From Flavobacteriales bacterium (lineage in GTDB: Bacteria > Bacteroidota > Bacteroidia > Flavobacteriales > UA16), in NCBI GenBank assembly GCA_030831885.1, contig JAURKF010000032.1, forward strand, positions 1 to 6,379: a DNA stretch of 6,379 nucleotides. Reading direction: 5' to 3'. The notes below the pieces were generated by a model. It was not told the origin of the DNA. It saw only the letters and a list, made by a program, of their open reading frames with translations, and did not search any database. The translations under genes were made by a program, and so were the position numbers. Position 1 is the stretch's first letter, and each line of letters starts with the position of its first letter. This document shows, in pieces, positions 1-6,379 of the stretch.

Positions 1-64
1 AACGGGCGAAACCGTAGCATTGGCAACAATTCTTACGATGGTAAAAAAACGCAGCCAAGAGTAA
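1..64 (+). CDS. C-terminal end of an unidentified upstream gene (partial)
   Basis: A reading frame open from the left edge (first full codon at base 2) gives 20 residues ending VKKRSQE and stops with TAA at 62-64. The stop lies 5 bases before the ATG of the peptidase gene, which is the spacing expected inside an operon. Of the other two forward frames, one stops within 15 bases and the other simply runs in frame into the peptidase gene. The tail has a hydrophobic, alanine-rich stretch followed by a basic end, as in a C-terminal amphipathic helix. This is too short to assign a family, and a chance open frame of 20 codons cannot be excluded. Confidence 0.45.
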   Translation, partial: TGETVALATILTMVKKRSQE

Positions 65-69
65 CCTCG

Positions 70-1536
70 ATGAAGATTTTTTCGCTTGCGTTGTTGCTGG
101 TATCACTAGGCGCGGTTGCACAACCTCGTTTGGATTCGCTTTATTACCGCAACGATTTGCTGGCCGATCTGGATAGTTTGAAGCAGACGCTTCTAAGAAG
201 TCACCCCAATCCGTTCGAATTTTGCGATGAGAGTTATTTTAATAAGGTGTATCAGGCAGGCGCCGATGCGATAACCGAGCGAACCACACTTGCGGAATTC
301 AGTAGGATTGTTGCTTCTTTTCTGAATGCAATACGCGATTCCCACACAACTGTTGATTACGCTCAACTACAAATGTTGCAACTCATGTATGGAGGTTATT
401 ACCTGCCTCTTTCGTTGGAACGTTTGCCCGATACAGAGATTCGTTTGGTGGTGAAGAAAGATTGGGAAGGTAAAATAACGAAAGGGAGCGAGCTCATTTC
501 AATAAATGGAGTCGAGTGCACCGAACTCTTTAAGGTAGCCATGAATTATGCATGCATTGAAGGTGATTCTGAAGAGGCGAGGAAATCAGTCGCAACTGCC
601 ATCCTGATGATTTGCGCAGGATTGAAGAAGCCTTTCAAAGCGAATAATGTTGTTAGGGTTGTTGACTTTGATACGCGTGATACTGTAAATGTCAACTTAA
701 AGGGATATAATCGTAAGGAATATCAAAGGGAGCGATATTGGCAGGAATCAATTGAGCAACCTTTTCCGCTTGACTTGGAAATCGATGATGAGCATAATCT
801 GGCAATTCTGAAAGTTTCGACATTCGCTCCGGGTTCTGTCAAAAAGTATCGTAAGCGTATCGCGGAGTATTTCGCTCAAGTTCTTGAAGGGAATTATGGT
901 AATCTAGTCATTGATTTACGCAATAACGGCGGGGGAAGCAGTGCTATGGTTGAATACCTCTATTCATTTCTGGATACTGCCGGTTACAATACACCCAGCA
1001 ATGTAATTGGCAGGAATAGTAAGTTGGCTTCTTCTAGGTCGCGACTGATGTACTCTAAATTCGGAGGCCTAATAGCATCGTTGTTTTATTCGAATAATGA
1101 AGATGTTCAAAGTTTTCGTCGTCTAGCTGAATTGCCCATCGGTGCGCTAGATACCATTTATTTTAAAGTTCCCGAGAAGCAGCCTTCTGCAAGTGTTTTT
1201 AAGGGCGATTGTTTTTTGCTCATGAACGGCCTTACCGCTTCTGCTGCAGTTGATTTTTCGAATGCATTCAAACAGCGCCGACGGGGAGTGCTTGTAGGGC
1301 AGCAATGTCTTGGGCCTGTAACCGGAACGTGGGGCAATCCGGCGAGTTATATGCTCAATCACACGGGGCTCAGAGTGAGTATTGCGACTATTCGCTACAA
1401 CTACGATAATTCGTTCCGTTATGAGCGCAAGGCTATCATGCCCGATCATTGGGTAAATAGCACTGCGCAAGATTTGAATTCGGAATTGGATTCACAGATT
1501 GAATTCGTTATTAAACTACTAAATGATAAAAGATGA
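70..1536 (+). CDS. Exported S41-family (tail-specific/tricorn-like) serine peptidase homologue
   Basis: This 488-residue protein starts with a clear Sec signal peptide: Lys2, a hydrophobic core at about 3-14, and an A15-V-A17 cleavage site before Gln18. It is therefore expected in the periplasm or at the outer membrane. A helical N-terminal region carries RDSHTTV (89-95), the 'SHT' motif of many S41 proteins. A PDZ-like segment follows at about 130-155 (GSELISINGVE). The S41 core has the signature VIDLRNNGGG (280-289) and the nucleophile region NGLTASAA (386-393), with Ser391 as the likely catalytic serine. IMPDHWV (456-462) matches the PDxxV element near the end of S41 domains. The position 25 residues after Ser391, where CtpA-type proteases have lysine, is Pro416, so a tricorn/IRBP-like His-Ser-Glu arrangement (His92, Ser391, perhaps Glu452) is more likely; this assignment is inferred. 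ATG70 is chosen because the signal peptide begins there. The next gene overlaps its stop by 4 bases. The substrate is unknown. Confidence 0.88.
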   Translation: MKIFSLALLLVSLGAVAQPRLDSLYYRNDLLADLDSLKQTLLRSHPNPFEFCDESYFNKVYQAGADAITERTTLAEFSRIVASFLNAIRDSHTTVDYAQLQMLQLMYGGYYLPLSLERLPDTEIRLVVKKDWEGKITKGSELISINGVECTELFKVAMNYACIEGDSEEARKSVATAILMICAGLKKPFKANNVVRVVDFDTRDTVNVNLKGYNRKEYQRERYWQESIEQPFPLDLEIDDEHNLAILKVSTFAPGSVKKYRKRIAEYFAQVLEGNYGNLVIDLRNNGGGSSAMVEYLYSFLDTAGYNTPSNVIGRNSKLASSRSRLMYSKFGGLIASLFYSNNEDVQSFRRLAELPIGALDTIYFKVPEKQPSASVFKGDCFLLMNGLTASAAVDFSNAFKQRRRGVLVGQQCLGPVTGTWGNPASYMLNHTGLRVSIATIRYNYDNSFRYERKAIMPDHWVNSTAQDLNSELDSQIEFVIKLLNDKR

Positions 1537-2564
1537 GATCGATTGGGATAGTTTTTATCTTGCTTATTGCGGCTTGCGCCAAGGGATCTGCGCAAAGTGA
1601 TTTATCCGCTTCGGGCGATTTGCGGTCGCTGGCAATGTCCATCGGGTTCGAGCATCCGGCCAATGTGATGAAGTTACTTCAATGGAATGATTCGTTACGT
1701 ATGAATCGACTGAAATGGATTATGCGTTATGATAGCCTCCTTTCAGACACTCTGGCGGTGAGCCCTTCGGAGCGTGTATTTGTTCAACTGGATGCATCGG
1801 TGCTGTCCTACGCTGCTCAACCTTCCGTATTAACGTACTCAATTTTAAAGACGGCCTACCAGTCCTTGCAACCAAGGTGGACTCAAAGCGAAAATTACTT
1901 TCGTGAATTGAATGCGGTGATGCTCGAAGCGGCCATAGCACAAAATGATTTTGCAATGGCGTATGCCATTCAAAACAAAATTCACGCTGCTCAATTTGCC
2001 GATTGGAAGTCGGAGGAGAAGGCTATACGCGATATGGCGGATAGTCTTCAGCGCAATGCGGATGATGATAAGCGGACGGGTGTTGCACACATCAGCGCAT
2101 TGAATGGCCAGCTCATGCAATGGCACCTGATAGCAGTAGCGGCGATTGCCTTGCTACTTATCGTAATCATTATTTTCTTTTTGGGAAGAAACAAATGGAA
2201 TAAACAACGTTCCATCTTGAAGGCCAAGGTGGATGACAATACAGAAAAGGAGGTGCTTGTTCAAAAGTTAGAGGAGGCACGCAGAGAACTTGTGGAAATG
2301 AAAACACTCGCTAAGAAGAAAGCAGAAATACCTGAAGTCGCTCCGCATGTGGCACCAGAGAATAAAGGTATATTGGCGTCTGACATTGCTGAGTGGAATG
2401 AAGAGTTGCAGCAGGCATTGGCCAAAATCAAGACGCATTGTGAGGCGGGTAAAAGCGCGATGGATGTACCCACTTACATGTCGATAGTGAACGATGTGAC
2501 CCGCTTGAGCAACAAGGTTGGTAAAAAGTCGGAGCAGTGGATTGCGACCGTAACATCCAAATGA
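1533..2564 (+). CDS. Signal-peptide-bearing single-span membrane protein with cytoplasmic coiled coil, function unknown
   Basis: The product has 343 residues and matches no family I recognise. The N-terminus is a signal sequence (hydrophobic core at about 4-14) with two possible processing sites: a lipobox-like I12-A-A-C15, and a type I site G18-S-A20 before Gln21. A mostly helical region follows to about 196, rich in Ala, Gln and Met, with possible TPR-like helical pairing that I cannot prove. A strong transmembrane helix spans about 199-217 (LIAVAAIALLLIVIIIFFL) and is followed by a basic stretch (R219, K221, K224, R226). This predicts a periplasmic N-terminal domain and a cytoplasmic tail. 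Residues about 228-265 are Lys/Glu-rich with coiled-coil character, then come a Pro/Ala linker and a helical C-terminus (about 280-343). No helix-turn-helix, kinase or other catalytic motif is visible. The start overlaps the peptidase stop as ATGA, implying translational coupling. The layout resembles Bacteroidota membrane sensors or scaffolds that lack an output domain. Confidence 0.85.
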   Translation: MRSIGIVFILLIAACAKGSAQSDLSASGDLRSLAMSIGFEHPANVMKLLQWNDSLRMNRLKWIMRYDSLLSDTLAVSPSERVFVQLDASVLSYAAQPSVLTYSILKTAYQSLQPRWTQSENYFRELNAVMLEAAIAQNDFAMAYAIQNKIHAAQFADWKSEEKAIRDMADSLQRNADDDKRTGVAHISALNGQLMQWHLIAVAAIALLLIVIIIFFLGRNKWNKQRSILKAKVDDNTEKEVLVQKLEEARRELVEMKTLAKKKAEIPEVAPHVAPENKGILASDIAEWNEELQQALAKIKTHCEAGKSAMDVPTYMSIVNDVTRLSNKVGKKSEQWIATVTSK

Positions 2565-2576
2565 TTAATTTGAACC

Positions 2577-3524
2577 ATGAAAATTCGAATCGCATATAGT
2601 GGCTTATTGATATGCTCACTGGTGTTTCACAATTTCACCTATGCTCAGCACCATGAAGGTGAATCTAACGTGCTGAAATCAGTTGACAAATTTTATTACG
2701 ATGATGACGAGGTATTGGAAGATACCATTCGCGGGCTCAGTTTTGGACTGAATATCGGTAGCTATTTCGCTAATGCTAAAACAGCCAATATCTATAATGG
2801 AAGCGGTCCTTTCGATGGATACGTCAATGAAGCCGCTAATATCCGTTGGTATTCCATTCCCGAACGAATTGGCATGAACGGACCTTTTGCCATGTCAGCA
2901 GATGTAAGAGAAATTCAAACGTATTACAATACAGGGGGAGCTTCTTACACGTTTCCTGCGGATTATGCCCCGACGAACATGCGGTACAATCCGGCGATGT
3001 ACGTTGGACTGAATGTGAAGTATAATTTCAATCGTTTTGCAGCACTTGTTTTCAATACGAATGCCGCAAAACTGAAGGCCGTTGGGCAGTTTACCATGCA
3101 GCTTCCGGTAAGTTCGCAAAGTCAGAATAATGTCGGGCCCACCTTGCTTTCCATCGCCGGAGAAGAGCAACGCTTCAATATGAATCTGGGTTACAGACAG
3201 GGCTGGATGATGGGTGATATGTCGAACTTTTTTGTGCAGGTAGGTGGCAGTATGCTTGGCACGAAATGGATGCGCAACTATGTGCTGGTGGCCAATAGGC
3301 AGTACGATTTGATTACACAATCCTTTGTGGCGGGACAGAGTGCCATTGCAGCTACTCCCAATACAGGTGTTGGCTTTGGTGCGTTCATCGAAACGGGTTT
3401 CGAGTTCTGGATTGGCAAGTACTCATTCGACTTGGGAATGGGCTTCTCGCGAGAGAAGGTGATTATCTATACCTACGAGAAGAGCGTTACGAATAAATGG
3501 ATACAGGCGACGTTCAACCTATAA
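2577..3524 (+). CDS. Probable outer-membrane beta-barrel protein
   Basis: The product has 315 residues. The signal peptide (about 1-23; Lys2/Arg4, hydrophobic core, T21-Y-A23 before Gln24) directs export. A short acidic stretch (YYDDDEVLED, about 40-49) precedes the first apparent strand, GLSFGLNIG (53-61). The rest alternates hydrophobic and polar residues, with many aromatic residues and glycines: a strand pair around YVGLNVKYNFNRFAALVFN, another around NMNLGYRQGWM, and a final hairpin series from about residue 262 (GVGFGAFIETGFEFW, then YSFDLGMGFS). The chain ends WIQATFNL, a strand with a penultimate-region Phe, as is usual for barrel proteins inserted by BamA. This pattern suggests a barrel of perhaps 8-12 strands; the number is a guess from the sequence. 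The gene begins 12 bases after the membrane-protein gene and probably shares its transcript. It could be a structural or assembly partner of the two upstream envelope proteins. No specific family is recognised. Confidence 0.8.
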   Translation: MKIRIAYSGLLICSLVFHNFTYAQHHEGESNVLKSVDKFYYDDDEVLEDTIRGLSFGLNIGSYFANAKTANIYNGSGPFDGYVNEAANIRWYSIPERIGMNGPFAMSADVREIQTYYNTGGASYTFPADYAPTNMRYNPAMYVGLNVKYNFNRFAALVFNTNAAKLKAVGQFTMQLPVSSQSQNNVGPTLLSIAGEEQRFNMNLGYRQGWMMGDMSNFFVQVGGSMLGTKWMRNYVLVANRQYDLITQSFVAGQSAIAATPNTGVGFGAFIETGFEFWIGKYSFDLGMGFSREKVIIYTYEKSVTNKWIQATFNL

Positions 3525-3544
3525 GCGCATCTATCCGTTGAAAT

Positions 3545-3660
3545 TAGCCCAAGGATTCATTTATTAGCCCACGGCTTGGCTAGCCCGCGGCTTAGCTTGC
3601 CCACGGCTTCGCTAGCCCACGGCTTCTTTAGCCCACGGCTTCTTTAGCCCACGGCTTCAG
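3545..3660 (+). repeat. 16-base tandem repeat, about seven units
   Basis: Units with consensus TAGCCCACGGCTTCTT begin at 3545, 3565, 3581, 3597, 3613, 3629 and 3645. Spacing is exactly 16 bases for the last six starts and 20 between the first two. Units 5 and 6 are identical and unit 7 matches them over its first 14 bases. Unit 4 begins TTGCCC, unit 3 has TAGCCCGCGG, and unit 1 is degenerate (TAGCCCAAGGATTCAT). Similarity to the consensus therefore rises toward the hairpin at the right end. The unit equals one arm of that hairpin plus its loop, so the array looks like amplified half-palindromes. Confidence 0.95.
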
Positions 3661-3667
3661 CCGTGGG
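3648..3667. repeat. REP-like perfect palindromic hairpin
   Basis: The sequence CCCACGGCTTCAGCCGTGGG is an inverted repeat with nine-base arms (3648-3656 and 3659-3667) around TC. Sterically it would fold as an eight-pair stem with a TTCA loop. It sits 11 bases beyond the mtaB stop codon and ends the tandem array. GC-rich palindromes of this kind between convergent genes are typical of repetitive extragenic (REP) elements, which in many bacteria are mobilised by TnpA-REP tyrosine transposases. No such transposase lies in this window. Transcribed from either side, the stem could protect 3' ends or impede polymerase, but no T-run follows it on either strand. Confidence 0.85.
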
Positions 3668-3678
3668 AATCCAAAAAA

Positions 3679-4971
3679 TCATGAAGCAACGAAAAGGATA
3701 TCCCCGTTCAAATTCCCCATGCGCGCTTCGCGAATTTCATTCACCGACGAAGCTTCAAACGGTTGCGATACCTTGAGGTAATTTTCGGTGAACCCATACA
3801 TTAATCCATCCTCTTCGGCGCCTTCCCACAACACTCGTTGAGTGCTCCCGGTAAAGCGTTCGTAAAAAGCACGTTTCTTTTTTTCTGAAAGCATGCGCAG
3901 TTCAATAGTGCGTCTATTTCGGATTTCCTGAGGTACTACATCGGTCAACCGCACGGCGGTCGTGTTGTCGCGTTCGCTGTAAGTGAACACATGGAGGTAG
4001 GCAACGGGAAGGCTCATCAGGAAGTTGCGCGTTTCTTCAAACCGTTCGTCCGTTTCACCGGGAAAACCTGTAATGACATCCACTCCAATACACGCATGCG
4101 GCATGGTTTGCGCGATTCGTTCCATGCGCTCTCGGTATAAATCCGTGCGGTATCTCCTGCGCATGGCACGAAGAATATCGTCCGAACCACTTTGAAGCGG
4201 CACATGGAAGTGGGGCATGAATTTTTTTGAATGTGCTACGAAATCGATGATGTCATTGGTGAGCAAATTTGGTTCGATCGATGAAATTCGAAATCGATCA
4301 ACCCCGGGCAATTGGTCGAGCTCTTCAATAAGTTGAAGCAGCGTAGAATTGTGCTGTGTCCCATAATCACCAATGTTTACACCGGTAAGCACAATTTCTC
4401 GCGCCCCGGCATCAATCGCCTTTCGGGCTTGTTGAATCGTTTCTTCAAGGGTTGCGCTGCGGCTTCTTCCCCTTGCGAGCGGAATAGTGCAAAAGGCGCA
4501 GAAGTAGTTGCAGCCGTCCTGCACTTTCAGAAATGTCCGCGTCCGGTCTCCTGCAGAAAACGAAGGGATGAAGTCTTTAACGTCTTTGATTTCGCCCACA
4601 GCTATTTTCGGTTGCTGCTCATTGCGTTGTTGCTGAACGTGCTCAACCAAGTTGAACTTCTGTCCGGCCCCCAGCACAAGATCAACCCCTGGTATGGATG
4701 CTATTTCTTCCGGCTTAAGCTGGGCATAACATCCCACTACAGCAACAAATACGTCGGGGTTGGAACGCACGGCCCGACTCACCATATTCCTGCATTTTTT
4801 GTCGGCCTGTTCTGTAACGCTGCAGGTGTTAATAACCAGCACGTCCGGACCCTCGTCCATTTCCACACGAGAATAGCCTGCCTCTGTGAACTGGCGCGCC
4901 AGCGTAGAGGTTTCGGAAAAATTCAATTTGCATCCCAGTGTATGAAATGCGACTCGTCCCAAGGTGGCCAT
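3679..4971 (-). CDS. mtaB: tRNA (N6-threonylcarbamoyladenosine-37-C2)-methylthiotransferase MtaB
   Basis: This radical-SAM enzyme adds a methylthio group to t6A at position 37 of tRNAs, giving ms2t6A next to the anticodon; it acts in the cytoplasm. At 430 residues it has the family's usual length and three domains. The N-terminal UPF0004 domain carries C14 (TLGCKLN), C50 (NTCSV) and C81 (GCYAQ), which bind the auxiliary 4Fe-4S cluster. The radical-SAM domain has the CxxxCxxC cluster site C154, C158 and C161 (DGCNYFCAFC), followed by LTGVN (195-199), SSIEP (230-234), HVPLQSGS (256-263) and GFPGET (302-307). The C-terminal TRAM-like RNA-binding domain occupies roughly 365-430. AYLHVFTYSERDNT (324-337) is typical of MtaB rather than MiaB or RimO. 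All six cluster cysteines are present, so the enzyme should be active. The start ATG directly precedes the conserved N-terminal strand. The gene stands alone, convergent with the barrel gene and divergent from the gene at 5055. Confidence 0.96.
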   Translation of the reverse strand: MATLGRVAFHTLGCKLNFSETSTLARQFTEAGYSRVEMDEGPDVLVINTCSVTEQADKKCRNMVSRAVRSNPDVFVAVVGCYAQLKPEEIASIPGVDLVLGAGQKFNLVEHVQQQRNEQQPKIAVGEIKDVKDFIPSFSAGDRTRTFLKVQDGCNYFCAFCTIPLARGRSRSATLEETIQQARKAIDAGAREIVLTGVNIGDYGTQHNSTLLQLIEELDQLPGVDRFRISSIEPNLLTNDIIDFVAHSKKFMPHFHVPLQSGSDDILRAMRRRYRTDLYRERMERIAQTMPHACIGVDVITGFPGETDERFEETRNFLMSLPVAYLHVFTYSERDNTTAVRLTDVVPQEIRNRRTIELRMLSEKKKRAFYERFTGSTQRVLWEGAEEDGLMYGFTENYLKVSQPFEASSVNEIREARMGNLNGDILFVAS

Positions 4972-5054
4972 TATCAGATGATAAATGTTAGTATATAATC
5001 GATTTGAATAAGGTGATCTAATCTAATTTTACACCACATCTTCATGCATCGAAT
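4972..5054. promoter_or_regulatory. Divergent intergenic region, probable promoters for mtaB and the secreted-repeat gene
   Basis: These 83 AT-rich bases separate two divergent start codons and must serve both genes unless promoters lie inside coding sequence. On the forward strand TATAAT occurs at 4994-4999, with the weak hexamer TTATCA at 4971-4976, 17 bases upstream. TCGATTTG at 4999-5006 differs by one base from the Bacteroidota -7 element TAnnTTTG, but no good TTTG -33 partner is seen. No convincing Shine-Dalgarno precedes either start, as is normal in this phylum. The short direct repeat ATCTA-ATCTA lies near 5016-5025. The promoter assignment is weak; only the location is well supported. 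Confidence 0.3.
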
Positions 5055-6379
5055 ATGATCCGCAAATTTATACCGGTTATCTTAGGACTGATGTTTTCAG
5101 CTCAAAACGCACTTTCGCAGGATTGCGTAATTGAGTTCGGAGTTTCCAATGCAATAGTGTGTTACGGCGATTCAGCTTTTGCTCTGCCTACTCCCGACCC
5201 GGGTGTGGGTGAATATTCCGGAACCTTCGTCAACGATGACGGAACGTTTAATTCCGTCGCATCCGGAATTGGTAGCTTTTCAGTCGTTTATTCGGTAAAC
5301 ATTCCGGCATGCATTGGCTCCGCTACCTTGCCGGTTGTAGTGGTTTCGGTAGATTCCGGGTTGGTGATATCGGGTGATATTTCAATTTGCGAAGGAGATT
5401 CCACCACACTGAGTGCCCCGCAGGGCGTGGAGTACACTTGGATGCCGGGCGCAAAGTTTAATTCGTACACGTTCTTCCCCGACTCTACTACTACATATTA
5501 TGTTGTGGGCCCCTCACCTTTTGGATGTTCTGTCACGCAAGAATTGACCATTACAGTGAATGATCGCAATGAAGCTGCTGCCATTGTAGGTCCAACCTCA
5601 GCATGCTATGGCGAGGTGTCAACTTTCGAAATCGTGGGAACAACAGATTTTGAATGGGAAGGTGGAAGCACAGAGGCTATCAATGACGTGTACCTTACAA
5701 GTGATACTACCATTACAGCAATATTCGGCGAGAACCCTGAGTGCGATACTACGCTCTCTATTGCAGTTGATGTGACTGATCCAATTTATTTTTCTTGGAG
5801 TGTGCCCACCAGCTTATGTGAGGGAGAATTCTTTCGTATTGTGATCGTAGATGGAAATGCTTCATTTTACAAATTCGCGGGTGAAAATTTCATGGACTCT
5901 GTTGATGTTTATATCCCCGATGATGATACCATTGTAATTCAAGCGTTCAACGATGTGGGATGTTTTTATGCTCAAAACATTTTCTTGCAGGTAAACGATG
6001 TCCCGGATGTGTATGTCTATGGTCCGCAAAACGGCTGTATCGATGAAAACGTTATTCTGATTGCGGATGGTGCGCTAGATTATGAGTGGACGGATTTGGA
6101 GACGGGGCAACAGATAAATACCTTTCTGCCAAGTCAACACTTGTTCTTGTCACATAATGTCGATACCATGCATTTTCGAGTGGAGGGATTTAGTGAATAC
6201 AACTGCTCAAGCTCGCAAGATTACACCGTCACGATTCATCCATTTCCGCAAATGACAGTCGATTCGTTGTCGGCGTATTGCGAGGATCGTCAAACTACAT
6301 TGGTGGCATCAGGAGCCAATTTCTATGAGTGGAATGAAGTTCCCGGCGATTCAATAAATACGTTTTTGGTGAATGCCGA
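5055..6379 (+). CDS. Secreted multi-repeat Ig/PKD-like protein (3' end outside window)
   Basis: A frame starting at ATG5055 stays open for 441 codons to the window edge. The start is followed by a signal peptide (Arg3, Lys4, hydrophobic core at about 5-16, A19-L-S21 before Gln22). An earlier ATG at 5044 stops after four codons. The mature part consists of repeated beta-rich modules of 71-81 residues. Each opens with a C-x-[GD]-[DE] turn (CYGD 36, CEGD 112, CYGE 184, CEGE 255, CIDE 328, CEDR 409) and contains a Tyr/Phe-x-Trp strand such as YTW (127-129), FEW (199-201), YEW (343-345) and YEW (424-426). Each complete module has a second cysteine late in the module (86, 158, 230, 303, 384). This resembles the Ig-like/PKD-like repeats of Bacteroidota adhesins and gliding or type IX-secreted proteins such as SprB. 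Such proteins often end in a T9SS sorting domain, but that end is not in the window. A surface or adhesin role is inferred. No catalytic domain is visible in the part seen. Confidence 0.88.
   Translation, partial: MIRKFIPVILGLMFSAQNALSQDCVIEFGVSNAIVCYGDSAFALPTPDPGVGEYSGTFVNDDGTFNSVASGIGSFSVVYSVNIPACIGSATLPVVVVSVDSGLVISGDISICEGDSTTLSAPQGVEYTWMPGAKFNSYTFFPDSTTTYYVVGPSPFGCSVTQELTITVNDRNEAAAIVGPTSACYGEVSTFEIVGTTDFEWEGGSTEAINDVYLTSDTTITAIFGENPECDTTLSIAVDVTDPIYFSWSVPTSLCEGEFFRIVIVDGNASFYKFAGENFMDSVDVYIPDDDTIVIQAFNDVGCFYAQNIFLQVNDVPDVYVYGPQNGCIDENVILIADGALDYEWTDLETGQQINTFLPSQHLFLSHNVDTMHFRVEGFSEYNCSSSQDYTVTIHPFPQMTVDSLSAYCEDRQTTLVASGANFYEWNEVPGDSINTFLVNA

Larger units (their letters stand above)
3525..3678. 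other. Intergenic region between convergent genes, filled by repeats
   Basis: This 154-base spacer separates the 3' end of the barrel gene from the 3' end of mtaB. About 120 of its bases are the 16-base tandem array and its terminal hairpin. No open frame with a plausible start is present, because the unit itself contains TAG and its 16-base length shifts the frame at every copy. Confidence 0.9.

Noticed and set aside
1147..1470. Reverse-strand open frame of 107 codons inside the peptidase gene
   Set aside because: It is a shadow of the S41 core, including the conserved serine and PDxxV regions, which fix the true frame. The same reasoning removes the other reverse frames at 1720-1956, 1845-2126, 2048-2239, 2261-2473, 2428-2619 and 2895-3320.
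3545..3667. CRISPR array
   Set aside because: The repeats are 16 bases long and directly adjacent with no unique spacers, and no cas gene is nearby.
3640..3680. Intrinsic terminator at the hairpin
   Set aside because: The stem is strong, but it is followed by AATCCAAAAAATC on the forward strand and CTAAAGAAG on the reverse strand, so there is no T-run on either side. The T-run on the mtaB strand comes before the stem, not after it.
4312..4998. Forward open frame of 228 codons antisense to mtaB
   Set aside because: It lies almost wholly opposite the well-conserved mtaB gene. Its product shows no recognisable domain, and its length follows from the codon pattern of mtaB.
5044..5058. Four-codon leader peptide overlapping the start of the secreted repeat gene
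   Set aside because: ATG5044 reads four codons and stops at TGA 5056-5058, overlapping the start. It has no ribosome-binding site and no repeated regulatory codons, so chance is the simpler explanation.
5288..5470. Reverse-strand open frame of 60 codons
   Set aside because: It is opposite the secreted repeat gene, whose forward frame is open to the window edge with a signal peptide and a regular cysteine pattern.

Overview
The window looks like chromosomal DNA of a Bacteroidota bacterium, probably a marine or aquatic relative of the Flavobacteriales; the genus cannot be read from it. The grounds are the signal peptides that end in Ala-Gln or Ser-Gln, the near absence of Shine-Dalgarno sites, a large secreted protein made of two-cysteine Ig/PKD-like repeats, an MtaB of the type usual in this phylum, and moderate GC. 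No rRNA, tRNA, transposase, integrase, phage gene or CRISPR array is visible.

Layout. Bases 1-64 hold what is probably the last 20 codons of an unidentified gene. A compact forward cluster follows: an exported S41-family peptidase homologue (70-1536), a membrane-anchored coiled-coil protein (1533-2564, ATGA overlap with the peptidase gene), and a probable outer-membrane beta-barrel protein (2577-3524, 12 bases later). The spacing suggests one transcript, and all three products carry export signals. This looks like a small envelope module spanning periplasm, inner membrane and outer membrane, but its function is unknown. Bases 3525-3678 lie between convergent genes and contain a 16-base tandem repeat of about seven units. 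Its last unit runs directly into a perfect inverted copy, forming a REP-like hairpin. On the reverse strand, 3679-4971 encodes the tRNA methylthiotransferase MtaB. An 83-base divergent spacer then separates mtaB from a forward gene starting at 5055. That gene is cut by the window end and encodes a secreted protein of at least five and a half Ig/PKD-like repeats, each with a regularly spaced cysteine pair.

How the parts relate. mtaB is a housekeeping tRNA-modification gene with no evident link to its neighbours. The cluster at 70-3524 is the most plausible candidate for a little-described functional unit. The 16-base array beside the REP-like palindrome is the most unusual DNA-level structure. 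No convincing new defence or mobile system was found.
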